A stretch of DNA of 64,000 nucleotides from Microbacterium sp. MYb62 (GTDB lineage: Bacteria; Actinomycetota; Actinomycetes; Actinomycetales; Microbacteriaceae). Location: assembly GCF_002979475.1 (NCBI RefSeq), contig NZ_PCOY01000005.1:124001-188000 (forward strand), in the 5' to 3' direction. A model generated the notes under the pieces. That model was given only the letters and a program-made list of their open reading frames with translations. It did not search any database and was not told where the DNA came from. Shown piece after piece: positions 8,150 to 17,756 of the stretch. The translations under genes and the position numbers were made by a program. Each line of letters starts with the position of its first letter. The stretch's first letter is position 1.

Positions 8150-9538
8150 ATGTCGCTCTCGCTCGACGGTCTCGTCTCCGGCTTGAAGACCACAGAGGTC
8201 ATCAAAGCGCTGATGGATGTGGCCGCCATCCCGCGCTCGCTACTGAAAGCGAAGATGGATGACAAGAACGGCATCGTCAGCCAGCTGCAGACGCTGAACA
8301 CTGCCGTGCAGAACCTCGCCACCGCCGCTGAGAAGGCCGCGTCACGCGACGGGCTGCTCCGTTTCACGACCACCTCGTCGTCCCCCACCGTCACCGTGGC
8401 CACCCGCACAGGGGCCGCTCCCCTCTCGGCCGACATCGTCGTCGACCAGGTGGCGAAGAACCACACCATCGTCTCCGCTGCCTCGAACGGCTGGCCCGAC
8501 GACCCGCCCGTGATCACCCTCGAGAATGCGAAGGGTGAGCGCCTGCAGGTCACGGCCGACTCCGCGTCGATGCAGGACGTGGCACAGGCCATCAACGAGG
8601 CGGGCTTCGGCATCGTCGCCGCCGCCGTCCCTGCCGGACGCGACGCCGACGGCAACGTCATGCACCGCCTGCAGCTGCGGGCGGCCGACTCCGGCGAGGC
8701 AGGGCAGTTCCGCGCCTACCGTGGAGACACCGCCGCCGTCGAGGCCGGGACCGCCTCCGATCTCTCCACAGAAGCCGGAGCCGCCGTCATCGCCACCGGT
8801 GCCGACGCCCGCGTCCGGCTGTGGGCGGGCACCAGCGCCGAACAGGTGCTGACGTCGTCGAGCAACACCTTCACCGACCTGTTCGACGGTGTCGACATCA
8901 CCGTCTCCGCGGTATCCGTCGACCCGGTCACCATCGGCGTCGCCGTCGACTCCGAGGCGCGCACCAAGGCATCGGCCGATTTCATCGCCGCGGTGAAAGA
9001 CATCCTGACCCGCATCGACAACGGGTCGAAGGCGACCGTCGGCGCGAAGCAGGGCGACAAGACCACCCTGGGCGTCTTCACCGGCGACAGCACGATCCGG
9101 ATGCTGCGCAACGCTCTCGCCGACGCCGTGCAGCATCCGGTCGACGGCACCTCCCCGTCCTCCATCGGGATCTCGACCGACATGTACGGCGTGCTGAGCT
9201 TCGACGAGGAGAAGTTCGCCGAAGCGCTCGCGAAGGACCCCGACGCCGTCGCGGGCCTCTTCTCCGGGGTCGCCGCGCGCGTGCAGGAGACGGCGAAGGT
9301 CTACTCCGACAAGTACGACGGGCTGCTCACCTCCCGCATCACCGGGCAGGAGAGCGAGGTCAAGAGCCTCGGCGAGCAGATGGAGCGCTGGGACGTGCGT
9401 CTCGCGCAGCGCAAGTCGACGCTCGAACGCACCTACGCGCGGCTCGAGGTCATGCTGTCGCAGCTGCAGTCGCAGTCCTCGTACCTCTCCTCGCAGATCG
9501 CCGCCCTGCCGGGCTCGAGCTCGAACTCCGGGAAGTGA
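8150..9538 (+). CDS. fliD: Filament cap protein FliD (HAP2)
   Basis: FliD caps the growing filament and guides flagellin folding. The 462-residue protein starts MSLSLDGLVSGLKTTEVIKAL, the usual FliD opening. A Flagellin_IN-like middle follows, then a helical C-terminus (EVKSLGEQMERWDVRLAQRK; QLQSQSSYLSSQIAALPGSS). A GGAAAGG site precedes ATG 8150. It has no promoter of the flagellar type of its own, so it is probably transcribed by read-through of the fliC hairpin, with fliS two bases downstream. Confidence 0.94.
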   Translation: MSLSLDGLVSGLKTTEVIKALMDVAAIPRSLLKAKMDDKNGIVSQLQTLNTAVQNLATAAEKAASRDGLLRFTTTSSSPTVTVATRTGAAPLSADIVVDQVAKNHTIVSAASNGWPDDPPVITLENAKGERLQVTADSASMQDVAQAINEAGFGIVAAAVPAGRDADGNVMHRLQLRAADSGEAGQFRAYRGDTAAVEAGTASDLSTEAGAAVIATGADARVRLWAGTSAEQVLTSSSNTFTDLFDGVDITVSAVSVDPVTIGVAVDSEARTKASADFIAAVKDILTRIDNGSKATVGAKQGDKTTLGVFTGDSTIRMLRNALADAVQHPVDGTSPSSIGISTDMYGVLSFDEEKFAEALAKDPDAVAGLFSGVAARVQETAKVYSDKYDGLLTSRITGQESEVKSLGEQMERWDVRLAQRKSTLERTYARLEVMLSQLQSQSSYLSSQIAALPGSSSNSGK

Positions 9539-9540
9539 GC

Positions 9541-9927
9541 ATGAACGCCGCCCTGCGCGCCCAGCAGCGCTACCGCGAGGACGCCGTGCTGTCCGCTCCG
9601 CCGGAGCGCCTGGTGACGATGCTCTACGATCGCCTGCTGCTCGACATCGCACGCGGAGAGACCGCCCAGCGGGCCGGGGACTGGGAAGAGGCGAACGCGC
9701 AGCTGCAGCATGCGCAGGCGATCGTCTCGGAACTGTCGTCGTCGCTGACCGACGAATGGAACGGGAGCGCAGGGCTGCGCTCGCTCTACGTCTTCCTGTC
9801 GCAGACGCTCATCGGCGCCAACATCGGGCGCGACCCCGAGCGCACCCGCGCCTGCCACGAGATCATCGCCCCGCTGCGGGACGCCTGGCACGAGGCCGCC
9901 CGCACGGTCGCCGAGGCGCGTTCATGA
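9541..9927 (+). CDS. fliS: Flagellin export chaperone FliS
   Basis: FliS binds the flagellin C-terminus and stops it polymerising in the cytoplasm. The 128-residue product has the typical RYREDAVLSAPPERLVTMLYDRLLLD block near residues 9-35 and a helical bundle. ATG 9541 begins two bases after the fliD stop. Its stop overlaps the following small gene (ATGA). The order fliD-fliS is standard. Confidence 0.93.
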   Translation: MNAALRAQQRYREDAVLSAPPERLVTMLYDRLLLDIARGETAQRAGDWEEANAQLQHAQAIVSELSSSLTDEWNGSAGLRSLYVFLSQTLIGANIGRDPERTRACHEIIAPLRDAWHEAARTVAEARS

Positions 9928-10220
9928 GCGTCGACGAATGGACCACGATGCTCGATCGCCTCGAGCAGGAAGCCGTGCAGATCCTCGCCGCCGCCCCCGG
10001 CACCGCTGCCGACGCCGACCTCACTCCCTGGACACCGCCGTCGACGCCGCTTCCTCCCTCGCTCGCCGACCGCGCCAGGGACGTGGTCGAGCTGCAGCGT
10101 TCCGCGATGGATCGCATACGCGACGATCTCAGCGAACTCCGGCAGCATCTGGGCGCCGTTCGTCGCGTTCCGAGCACCCGGCGCAGCGATGCCCCCGCTT
10201 ATCTCGACGTCGACGGGTGA
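9924..10220 (+). CDS. Small protein at the FliT position
   Basis: The 98-residue product starts MSVDEWTTMLDRLEQEAVQI, has a Pro-rich linker in the middle and a second helix (DVVELQRSAMDRIRDDLSEL). Helix-linker-helix and the position right behind fliS, with a four-base overlap, suggest a FliT-like chaperone for FliD. Sequence evidence for the FliT family is weak, so no symbol is given. It ends ten bases before the flgB promoter. Confidence 0.65.
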   Translation: MSVDEWTTMLDRLEQEAVQILAAAPGTAADADLTPWTPPSTPLPPSLADRARDVVELQRSAMDRIRDDLSELRQHLGAVRRVPSTRRSDAPAYLDVDG

Positions 10221-10229
10221 GATCGCTCC

Positions 10230-10257
10230 CTAACATCGCGGATCATCCTGCCGATAG
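10230..10257 (+). promoter_or_regulatory. Sigma-28-type promoter for the flgB operon
   Basis: CTAA (10230-10233), 16 bases, then GCCGATAG (10250-10257), identical in both boxes to the flagellin promoter. It implies that the basal-body operon, not only late genes, answers to the FliA-type sigma factor, unlike in enteric bacteria. Confidence 0.82.
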
Positions 10258-10332
10258 AGCAGTGAGAGCAGGGATGGCTCGCACCACTCGGCCAGGGATC
10301 GGCCACACCAGCCACACACGGGGAGCCGGTTC

Positions 10333-10674
10333 GTGTTCGATTCTGTGACCATCAACGCGCTGACGAGCGCGCTCGACGGCCTCGCGCTGCGTCAGCGCGC
10401 GATCTCCGACAACATCGCCAACATCAACACCCCGAACTACCACGCCAAGCGCGTGCGTTTCGAGGAGGCGCTCGCCCGCTCGATCGACGCGGGAGACGGG
10501 CAGGTCGACGCGACTGTCGGAACCTCGCTCGAACCGACCCGCCTGAACGGCAACAACGTCAACCTCGACACCGAGACGCTGTCCAGCATCGACACGATGC
10601 TGCGCTACCAGTTCGCGACGCAGGCCGTGAACGGCTCGTTCACATCGCTGCGCACCGCGATGAGGACCTCATGA
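10333..10674 (+). CDS. flgB: Flagellar proximal rod protein FlgB
   Basis: The 113-residue rod protein has the rod/hook family signature RQRAISDNIANINTPNYHAKRVRF at about residues 19-42 (given in part) and the C-terminal helix typical of axial proteins. It starts with GTG after GGGGAG and overlaps flgC by four bases (ATGA). It is the first gene of the long rightward operon to flgE, led by the promoter at 10230-10257. Confidence 0.93.
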   Translation: MFDSVTINALTSALDGLALRQRAISDNIANINTPNYHAKRVRFEEALARSIDAGDGQVDATVGTSLEPTRLNGNNVNLDTETLSSIDTMLRYQFATQAVNGSFTSLRTAMRTS

Positions 10675-11063
10675 CCTTCGACGCGATCGGGATCGCCGGC
10701 ACCGGCCTGACGCTGCACCGCAAGTGGCTCGACGCGATCAGCGACAACATCGCCAACATCAACACCGCCACGGCGACCGACGAAGCGGCGTTCCGCGCCA
10801 GATACATCCTCGCCCAGACGAGCGATCAGTCACCCGGCGCGTACGTCGCGGGCACCGTGCAGGGCAGCGCGGAAGGCCGGCTCGTGCATCAGCCCGATCA
10901 TCCGCTCGCCGACGCGGACGGTTACGTGCGCTACCCCGACATCGATCTCGGGGATCAGATGAGTCAGCTCATCCTCGCCCAACGCGGCTACCAGGCGAGT
11001 GCCGGGATCGTCGACCGCGCACGCAACACCTATGAAGCAGCACTGCAGATCGGACGCAGCTGA
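10671..11063 (+). CDS. flgC: Flagellar proximal rod protein FlgC
   Basis: This 130-residue axial protein starts MTFDAIGIAGTGLTLHRKWL and carries the motif DAISDNIANINTA. Its C-terminal segment QMSQLILAQRGYQASAGIVD is characteristic of FlgC. It builds the rod with FlgB and FliE. The start overlaps the flgB stop and the end touches fliE by one base (TGATG). Confidence 0.93.
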   Translation: MTFDAIGIAGTGLTLHRKWLDAISDNIANINTATATDEAAFRARYILAQTSDQSPGAYVAGTVQGSAEGRLVHQPDHPLADADGYVRYPDIDLGDQMSQLILAQRGYQASAGIVDRARNTYEAALQIGRS

Positions 11064-11368
11064 TGGCATCACTCGCCGGCATCGAGGCCATCTCCTCGGG
11101 ATTCACCCTCGCCCCTCCCGCCCCCGCGCCGGTGAAGGCGGCGGACGACACCGCCTTCGCGAACAGCGTGACCGGTGCGATCGACGAACTGCGTACGCTG
11201 CAGTCCGAGTCCGATGCGCTCAAGGTCGCCGCCGTCACGGGTGACCTCGATGACATCCACTCGGCGATGATCGCCTCGTCGCGCGCAGCCGTCACGCTCG
11301 AGCTCGTCGCCGCGGTGCGCAACAAGGGCGTCGACGCGTTCACCGAGATCATGCGGATGCAAGCCTGA
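11063..11368 (+). CDS. fliE: Flagellar MS-ring/rod junction protein FliE
   Basis: FliE joins the MS ring to the rod. The 101-residue product has the usual length and the conserved helical C-terminus AAVTLELVAAVRNKGVDAFT followed by EIMRMQA. Its position between flgC and fliF, with one-base overlaps at both ends, is the canonical order. Confidence 0.92.
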   Translation: MASLAGIEAISSGFTLAPPAPAPVKAADDTAFANSVTGAIDELRTLQSESDALKVAAVTGDLDDIHSAMIASSRAAVTLELVAAVRNKGVDAFTEIMRMQA

Positions 11369-12990
11369 TGCCCCAGGCCGTCACGAACGTGTTCCAGCGG
11401 ATCGGGCGCGTGATCGCGGGGTTCACACTCGCCCAGCGCACGATCGCGATCATCGGCGTCGCCGTGCTCGCGCTCGGGATCGTCGCCCTCTCCAGCTGGC
11501 TCACCCGCCCCACGTACACGCCGCTGTTCTCCGGCATGAGCGCCTCGGACGCGAACGCCGTCGTCGAGCAGCTGCGCTCCTCCTCCGTCCCCTACGAACT
11601 CGCCGACGGCGGGGCGACCGTGCTGGTGCCGGAGAAGGACGTGTACGACCAGCGGCTCGCCGCCGCCTCCGCGGGGCTCCCCGGCGCCGGCTCCGGCGGA
11701 TACTCGCTGCTGGACGACATGGGCGTGACCACGTCGGAGTTCCAGCAGTCCGTGACCTACAAGCGCGCCATCGAAGGCGAGCTCGCCGCCACGATCTCCT
11801 CGATCAAGGGGGTCACCGCCGCGTCGGTGCAGCTCGCGATCCCCGAGGAGAGCGTGTTCGTATCGGAGACCGTCGACCCCACGGCATCCGTGTTCGTGGA
11901 GACGTCCGGAAGCTCGACGCTGTCGGCGAAGCAGGTGGAGGCGATCGTGCATCTGACCTCCGCAGCCGTCAGCGGCATGAAGCCCGAGAACGTCGCCGTC
12001 GTGGACCAGAGCGGCCAGACGCTCTCGGCCGCCGGCGTCGGCGCGGTCGGCGGCGTCGACCAGCAGGCGAACGACTACGAAGCACGGGTGACGGCGAGCG
12101 TGCAGCAGATGCTCGACACCGTCGTCGGACCGGGGAACGCCACCGTGACGGTCGTCGCCGAGATCGACCGCTCCGTCAACGAGCGCGTCGACGAGACCTA
12201 CACTCCGGCGGAAGGCGCTCCCCCGCTCTCCGAGCAGACCAGGACCGACCGGCAGAACGGCTCGAGCTCGAACGCCGGCGTGCTCGGTCCCGACAACATC
12301 GCCGTGCCGTCGGCGGACGGCGACGGCACGTCCGAATCCACGGAGACATCGAAGACCAACGCGGTCAACAAGAGCACGCAGAGCACCTCGACCCCGGCGG
12401 GAAACCTGTTGCGGCAGTCGGTCTCCGTCGCGGTCGACGCCGGAGCGGGCGGCGACCTCAGCACCGCACAGCTGACCGACCTGGTCGAGACGGCCGCGGG
12501 GATCGACACCGAACGCGGCGATGCCATCTCCGTCGAACTCGTCTCGTTCAGCCAGACCAGCTCCGAGGCAGCGCAGGCCGCCCTCCAGGCAGCCAAGGAT
12601 GCCGAGGGCGCCGAGCGTCAGGCCCTCCTCCTGAACACGGTGATCATCGCCGCCGCCATCGCCATCCCGCTGATCGCCGGCCTCGCCGCGCTCATCATGC
12701 GCTCGCGCCGTCGCAGCAGCGCCGCGACCGAGTTCGACCAGCTGTTCGGGGATCGTCCTCCGGCGCTCTCCGTGCTCGATGCCGGCGCGACCGCCGCGAT
12801 CGATCAGTCGCCCACGACCCCGCTCGCATTCCTCGAGACCGCGCCCGACCCGGAGCCGGAGCCGGATCCCGAACCCGCACAGGTCAGCCTCGAGCGCCGC
12901 CGCGCGGAGATCGACTCGCTCACCCGACAGGATCCGAAGCGGACGGCCGAGCTGCTGCGGACCCTCATCGACGACAGGCAGCAGGTATGA
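11368..12990 (+). CDS. fliF: Flagellar MS-ring protein FliF
   Basis: FliF forms the membrane ring on which the basal body is built. The 540-residue protein has a first transmembrane helix at about residues 27-47 (TIAIIGVAVLALGIVALSSW). It continues with YscJ-like ring domains (TPLFSGMSASDANAVVEQL; SVTYKRAIEGELAATISSI), a Ser/Thr-rich loop, and a second helix near residues 420-440. The cytoplasmic tail that binds FliG ends in RREIDSLTRQDPKR-like residues (AEIDSLTRQDPKRTAELLR). It overlaps fliG by four bases. Confidence 0.95.
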   Translation: MPQAVTNVFQRIGRVIAGFTLAQRTIAIIGVAVLALGIVALSSWLTRPTYTPLFSGMSASDANAVVEQLRSSSVPYELADGGATVLVPEKDVYDQRLAAASAGLPGAGSGGYSLLDDMGVTTSEFQQSVTYKRAIEGELAATISSIKGVTAASVQLAIPEESVFVSETVDPTASVFVETSGSSTLSAKQVEAIVHLTSAAVSGMKPENVAVVDQSGQTLSAAGVGAVGGVDQQANDYEARVTASVQQMLDTVVGPGNATVTVVAEIDRSVNERVDETYTPAEGAPPLSEQTRTDRQNGSSSNAGVLGPDNIAVPSADGDGTSESTETSKTNAVNKSTQSTSTPAGNLLRQSVSVAVDAGAGGDLSTAQLTDLVETAAGIDTERGDAISVELVSFSQTSSEAAQAALQAAKDAEGAERQALLLNTVIIAAAIAIPLIAGLAALIMRSRRRSSAATEFDQLFGDRPPALSVLDAGATAAIDQSPTTPLAFLETAPDPEPEPDPEPAQVSLERRRAEIDSLTRQDPKRTAELLRTLIDDRQQV

Positions 12991-13991
12991 CCGGACTGAC
13001 CGACCGGCAGACGGCGGCCGTCGTGCTGATGAACCTCGACCGCGCCCAGGCGATCGAGGTGATGAAACACCTCTCGGAGGCGGAGGCGGAGGCGGTCGCC
13101 GCCGAGATCATCGATCTGCAGAACCTGGATGCGGCGACCACCGCCCAGGCACTCGGGCAGTTCCACCGGATCGCGTCGGGGCATCTGCCTCCGGCGCGCG
13201 GCGGACGCGACATCGCCGCCGGCCTGCTGGAGGCGACCTTCGGCGCCGAGCGCGCGGCCGCGGTGCTCGGCAGAGTCGGCTCCTCCTCGATGAACTCCTC
13301 CTTCGAGTTCCTCGGCTCCGCCGACCCCGCGCAACTGGCGACGCTGCTCGACGGCGAACTCCCTCAGACCGTCGCCCTCGTGCTCGCGCACCTCCCGACC
13401 GATCGGGCGGCCGCCGTGCTCGCCGCACTCCCCGACCCGACGCGCACCGATGTCGCCCACGCGATCGCGACGATGGGGACCGCATCGCAGGAGGCCATCG
13501 CGATCGTCGCGGACGCGCTCAGGTCCAGGACCGGCACCTTCGCCGCCCGCGACGCCCCCGAGGTCCTCGGCGGCGTCGAGCCACTCGTCGAGATCATCGC
13601 CCGCTCCGGGGCCACCGTCGAGAAGGCGCTGCTGGCGAGCATCGAAGACAGGGACAGCGCACTCGCGGAGGACATCCGCTCGCGCATGTTCACGTTCGCC
13701 GACATCGTCAAGCTCGACGACCGCGACACTCAGCGCGTGCTGCGGGGCATGGACATCCGTTCCCTCGCACTCGCTCTGAAGGGCGCGCACCAGCCCATCG
13801 CCGACCTCATCCGCCGCAACGTCTCCGAGCGCAACAGGGAGAACCTCGACGAGGAGGCCCGCACGCTCGGACCGGTACGCGTGTCGCAGGTCGAGGAGGC
13901 CAGGGCAGAGATCGTCCGCACCATCCGTGCTCTCGAGGCGGCGGGCGACATCACGGTGCAGCGCGCCGACGAGGACGAATATGTCTACTGA
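12987..13991 (+). CDS. fliG: Flagellar motor switch protein FliG
   Basis: FliG couples the stator to the rotor. The 334-residue protein has the N-terminal FliF-binding domain, a middle domain with the ELPQTVALVLAHLP version of the EHPQ motif, and a C-terminal torque domain with MFTFADIVKLDDRDTQRVLR followed by LALALKGA. Length is normal. It overlaps fliF by four bases and fliH by eleven. Confidence 0.95.
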   Translation: MTGLTDRQTAAVVLMNLDRAQAIEVMKHLSEAEAEAVAAEIIDLQNLDAATTAQALGQFHRIASGHLPPARGGRDIAAGLLEATFGAERAAAVLGRVGSSSMNSSFEFLGSADPAQLATLLDGELPQTVALVLAHLPTDRAAAVLAALPDPTRTDVAHAIATMGTASQEAIAIVADALRSRTGTFAARDAPEVLGGVEPLVEIIARSGATVEKALLASIEDRDSALAEDIRSRMFTFADIVKLDDRDTQRVLRGMDIRSLALALKGAHQPIADLIRRNVSERNRENLDEEARTLGPVRVSQVEEARAEIVRTIRALEAAGDITVQRADEDEYVY

Positions 13992-14586
13992 CCCCTTCTC
14001 GCCGGTGCTGTTCCCGCGTCTGGATGGCCGCGACGGCGGCGCGGAGCATGCCCGTGCCCGCATGCGGGGCTATGCCGACGGACACGCGGAGGGCTTCCGT
14101 GCCGGTCTCGCCGAAGCCGAAGCCGCGCACCGGGCAGCGGACGAGGCCCGCACCGCTCGCGAGGACGCGCAGGCCCGCGAGATCGAGAACGCGATCTCGA
14201 CGCTCCGTGCTGCCGCCCGGTCGCTGGGCGACCGGGAGCGCGAGCTGACCTCCGCCGCGCAGGAGCAGGTGCTGCGCTGCGCGATCGAACTCGCGGAGCT
14301 CATCGTCGTCGGCGAGCTCTCCGACGCCGGCGCCTCTGCGTCCGTGGCCGCGCGACGCGCCCTCGCCGATGCCGGGCCCGACGAGATCCGCGAGGTGCGC
14401 CTGCACCCGGACGACCTCCGCACGCTCGAGGGCTCGACGGGCGAGCTGGCATCCGTCGCCCTGATCCCCGACGACACCCTCGACCGCGGCGACGCCGTCG
14501 CGATCCTCGCCCACGGCCACATCGACGCCCGGATCGGGAGCGCCCTCGACCGCGCGCGGCGCGCACTCGCCGAGGCCGCGACGTGA
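13981..14586 (+). CDS. fliH: Flagellar export ATPase regulator FliH
   Basis: FliH holds the export ATPase FliI and links it to the C ring. The 201-residue product has a Gly-spaced helix (HARARMRGYADGHAEGFRAG), a long Ala/Glu/Arg-rich helix, and a FliH C-terminal domain around residues 95-200. ATG 13981 lies inside the last codons of fliG; a longer opening within fliG was not used. The weak primary sequence is typical of FliH, and the position before fliI supports the call. Confidence 0.87.
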   Translation: MSTDPFSPVLFPRLDGRDGGAEHARARMRGYADGHAEGFRAGLAEAEAAHRAADEARTAREDAQAREIENAISTLRAAARSLGDRERELTSAAQEQVLRCAIELAELIVVGELSDAGASASVAARRALADAGPDEIREVRLHPDDLRTLEGSTGELASVALIPDDTLDRGDAVAILAHGHIDARIGSALDRARRALAEAAT

Positions 14587-15878
14587 GCGCCTGGAGCGCG
14601 GTGCTCGACGCGGCGCGACCCGAGCGCGTGGGCGAGGTCTCGCAGGTGCGCGGGCTGAGCGTGCAGGTGCGCGGCCTCGACGGCGCGGTCGGCGACGTGG
14701 TGACGCTCGACGGCGTCGACGCGGAGGTCGTCGCGATCGGCGAGGGCGGACTCCGGTGCATGCCGCTCGGCGCGGTCACCGGACTCACGGTCGGGGCTCC
14801 CGTGCGCGCGCGCGGTGGCGCCCTGCGCGTACCGACCGGCACCGCGCTCCTCGGACGCGTCCTGGACGGCCTCGGCCGACCGATCGACGGGAAGGGCCCT
14901 CTCACCGGGGCTGTCCCCGTGGGCCTCGACCACGCACCCCCCTCGATCATGGGTCGCGATCGGATCGACTCCCCGCTTCCGCTCGGCGTGCGGGCCCTCG
15001 ACACGCTCGTCAGCGTCGGTCGAGGTCAGCGCGTCGGCCTCTTCGCCGGCTCCGGGGTGGGGAAGTCGTCGCTCCTGTCGATGATCGCGCGCGGGACCGA
15101 AGCCGAGGTCACGGTGATCGCTCTCGTCGGCGAGCGCGGTCGCGAGGTACGCGAGTTCATCGAGGACGACCTGGGCCCCGAGGGGCTCGCCCGCTCCGTC
15201 GTCGTCGTCTCGACCTCTGACCAGCCCGCGATGGCGCGCATCCGTGCCGCGTACACGGCGACGCGGATCGCCGAGGCGTTCCGGGACGACGGCGCCCACG
15301 CCATCCTCATGATGGATTCACTGACCCGGGTGGCGATGGCGCAGCGCGAGATCGGCCTCTCCGCCGGAGAGCCCCCTGCCACGCGCGGCTATCCGCCGTC
15401 GACGTTCTCCCTCCTCGCCGGGCTCCTCGAGCGGGCGGGCACCGACAAGCGCGGCTCGATCACCGGCATCTACACCGTGCTCGTCGACGGCGACGACCAC
15501 AACGAGCCCATCGCCGACACCGTGCGGTCGATCCTCGACGGACACGTCGTCCTCGATCGCGCGCTCGCCCTGTCGGGACACCATCCCGCGATCGATGTGC
15601 TCGGTTCGGTCTCGCGAGTGGCAGGCAAGGTCACCGGCCCCGAGCGCAGGTCGCACGCGGCGACGCTGCGCGCCGTGCTCGCCGCCCGTCGCCGCGCGAA
15701 CGACCTCATCGACATCGGCGCCTATCACGCCGGGGCCGATACCCGCATCGACGCCGCCATCACCCACGAGCGGGCGATCAGCGCCTTCCTCACCCAGCCC
15801 CTCGACCAGACGAGCGAGATCGACGAGTCGTGGCGCCGTCTGGACGAACTCGTCGCCGCGTTCGGAGGAGTCTCATGA
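14583..15878 (+). CDS. fliI: Flagellum-specific export ATPase FliI
   Basis: FliI is the F1-beta-like ATPase of flagellar protein export. The 431-residue product has Walker A GLFAGSGVGKSS at about residues 155-166, the Walker B-type hydrophobic run ending AILMMDSLTR, and the FliI/YscN segment ALSGHHPAIDVLGSVSR. Length is standard. Start and end overlap fliH and fliJ by four bases each. Confidence 0.96.
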   Translation: MSAWSAVLDAARPERVGEVSQVRGLSVQVRGLDGAVGDVVTLDGVDAEVVAIGEGGLRCMPLGAVTGLTVGAPVRARGGALRVPTGTALLGRVLDGLGRPIDGKGPLTGAVPVGLDHAPPSIMGRDRIDSPLPLGVRALDTLVSVGRGQRVGLFAGSGVGKSSLLSMIARGTEAEVTVIALVGERGREVREFIEDDLGPEGLARSVVVVSTSDQPAMARIRAAYTATRIAEAFRDDGAHAILMMDSLTRVAMAQREIGLSAGEPPATRGYPPSTFSLLAGLLERAGTDKRGSITGIYTVLVDGDDHNEPIADTVRSILDGHVVLDRALALSGHHPAIDVLGSVSRVAGKVTGPERRSHAATLRAVLAARRRANDLIDIGAYHAGADTRIDAAITHERAISAFLTQPLDQTSEIDESWRRLDELVAAFGGVS

Positions 15879-16297
15879 CGCGTTCCTTCTCCCTGGCGGG
15901 CCTGCTGCGCGTGCGCGACATCCAGGAGCGCGCGGCCGCCCAGCGGCTCTCCCGAGCGGTGATCGACGCCCAGCACACCGAAGCCCGCGACCGTTCGCTG
16001 CGCGCGCATCTGTCCGGTGTCGGGAGCGAAGCGGTCGACGTACGCTCGCTGGCCGCCCTCGCCGCCGCCAGGGTCGCCGGCCGGACCCTGCTCGCCGACC
16101 TCAGGACGCTCTCGGAACTGCAGGAGCACACGGTCGATCAGGCGCGCGCCGAGCACGCGGAGGCGCGGAGGGCGATGCGCGGACTCGACCGTCTCGCCCA
16201 GGCGCACGCCGTGCAGGTGCGCGCGGCCGAGCTGCACGCCGAGCAGGCCGAGCTCGACGAGATCGGTTCGCGGACCAGAGCGGAGGACGGGTCATGA
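15875..16297 (+). CDS. fliJ: Flagellar export protein FliJ
   Basis: FliJ is the coiled-coil stalk that sits in the FliI hexamer. The 140-residue product starts MTRSFSLAGLLRVRDIQERA and is a continuous Arg/Ala/Glu-rich helix, as expected of this fast-evolving family. ATG 15875 overlaps the fliI stop and the end overlaps fliK, so position carries much of the evidence. Confidence 0.85.
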   Translation: MTRSFSLAGLLRVRDIQERAAAQRLSRAVIDAQHTEARDRSLRAHLSGVGSEAVDVRSLAALAAARVAGRTLLADLRTLSELQEHTVDQARAEHAEARRAMRGLDRLAQAHAVQVRAAELHAEQAELDEIGSRTRAEDGS

Positions 16298-17742
16298 CAT
16301 CTCTCGGCATCGCCGACATGCTCGATGCGCGCGTTCCTCGGGCTTCCGGACCGGTCGGGGCCTCCCGACAGGTCACCCCGGGGGCAGCGGCCTTCGCCGA
16401 CGTCATCCAGGAGGCCGCGCGCATCCCCGCCGATGGCACGGAGAGCACCGGCACGTCGACGGACGACGGGCCCGCGGACCCGACGACGTCTCCCTCCCTC
16501 CCCACCGCACCGGTATCACCGGCGATCATCCCCTCACCGGAACCGACTGCCCCGACGAGCGCGAGCGACGACGTGAGTGGCGTCGTGAACGGAATCGGCG
16601 GCGCCGTCCCCGACGATCCCGCCGTGCGGACGCCGGCGCCCGGGGAAGAGGAGCCGACGGTCCCCTCCGAGGAAGGTGTCACGGCCACCGCCGACGCCAC
16701 GGACCTCCCCGCTCCGCTGGCCTCCGCCCCGGGGACGGCCGCATCGGCCACCGCCGTCGAGGCCGCCCGCGCACAGCCGCCGCTTCCCGATGCAGCACGG
16801 AACCGCCTACCCGCTCCGGGAGCGGCTGGCCCGCTCGGGGCCGCGGCGAGTTCTTCCCCGCTGGAGTCTCCGCTCACCGCTGCGTCCGCCGCCGGTGCGA
16901 GCGCGCCGACCGGGGAACCCCTGCCCTCCCCGGTCTCTCGCCTCAGCGTCGCGAGCGGCCCGACGGCCGGTGTCGCCGACCCCGCGGGAGCACCGGGACG
17001 ATCGAGCCCGGTCTCCGAGCAGAAGACGCTCGACGTGGCCACCGCCATGCCCGACGTCTCCCCGGACGGCGCGACGTCTCCCGCAGGCACGGGCGCGGGT
17101 GCGGCATCCGCTCCGACCTCTCCCCCGGTGCCGGCCGCCGCGGCCTCGACCGGAGAGGCGCTCGCCCCGACACCGGTGGTCGCCAGCACCCCTCCGGCTC
17201 CCGTACCCGCGGCAGCCGCTCCGGTCGCCGCCTCCGCCGCCCGCCCCGTGCTGCTCCCCCAGCTCACCACCCCCGTGGTGTCGCTGGCACAGGCCCCCGA
17301 CGGGGACCACAGCCTCACCCTCACCGTGTCGCCGGAGAACCTCGGACCGGTGACGGTGCGCGCGCACATCTCCGGCGGAGCCATCCATATCGAGCTGCAT
17401 GCACCGAACGATCTCGGTCGTGAGGCGCTGCGCGCGATCCTCGTCGACCTCCGAAGGGATCTCGCCGCCGCCGCACCGCACGCCTCGCTCCTGCTCTCGA
17501 CCTCCGACGACGCCCCCGGCTCGTCGAACCCGCAGAACCCGGCGAACGGCAACGGCTCGCAGAACGGCGGTTCCGCGAACGGCGCCGCCGGTGCAGGCAG
17601 CGGCCAGCCGGGGACCGGCACCTCGGCGGGTCGAGACGCGAACGGCGCCCGTCTCGCGCAGGACACCGCACCGCTGACGCCCGACCCGACAGCGCCCGCA
17701 TCCCTCGCCTCGCCGCACGGCGGCATCGAAGTCTTCGCCTGA
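16294..17742 (+). CDS. fliK: Hook-length control protein FliK
   Basis: FliK measures hook length and switches export specificity through FlhB. The 482-residue protein has a long disordered Pro/Ala/Thr/Ser-rich ruler (about residues 40-315). A compact Flg_hook domain follows at about 320-405 (LTLTVSPENLGPVTVRAHIS; HIELHAPNDLGREALRAILV), then an Asn/Gly-rich tail. The order fliJ-fliK-flgD is standard. The ruler drifts freely in sequence, so length and the C-terminal domain are the evidence. Confidence 0.9.
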   Translation: MTSLGIADMLDARVPRASGPVGASRQVTPGAAAFADVIQEAARIPADGTESTGTSTDDGPADPTTSPSLPTAPVSPAIIPSPEPTAPTSASDDVSGVVNGIGGAVPDDPAVRTPAPGEEEPTVPSEEGVTATADATDLPAPLASAPGTAASATAVEAARAQPPLPDAARNRLPAPGAAGPLGAAASSSPLESPLTAASAAGASAPTGEPLPSPVSRLSVASGPTAGVADPAGAPGRSSPVSEQKTLDVATAMPDVSPDGATSPAGTGAGAASAPTSPPVPAAAASTGEALAPTPVVASTPPAPVPAAAAPVAASAARPVLLPQLTTPVVSLAQAPDGDHSLTLTVSPENLGPVTVRAHISGGAIHIELHAPNDLGREALRAILVDLRRDLAAAAPHASLLLSTSDDAPGSSNPQNPANGNGSQNGGSANGAAGAGSGQPGTGTSAGRDANGARLAQDTAPLTPDPTAPASLASPHGGIEVFA

Positions 17743-17756
17743 TCCGAGAGGAACCC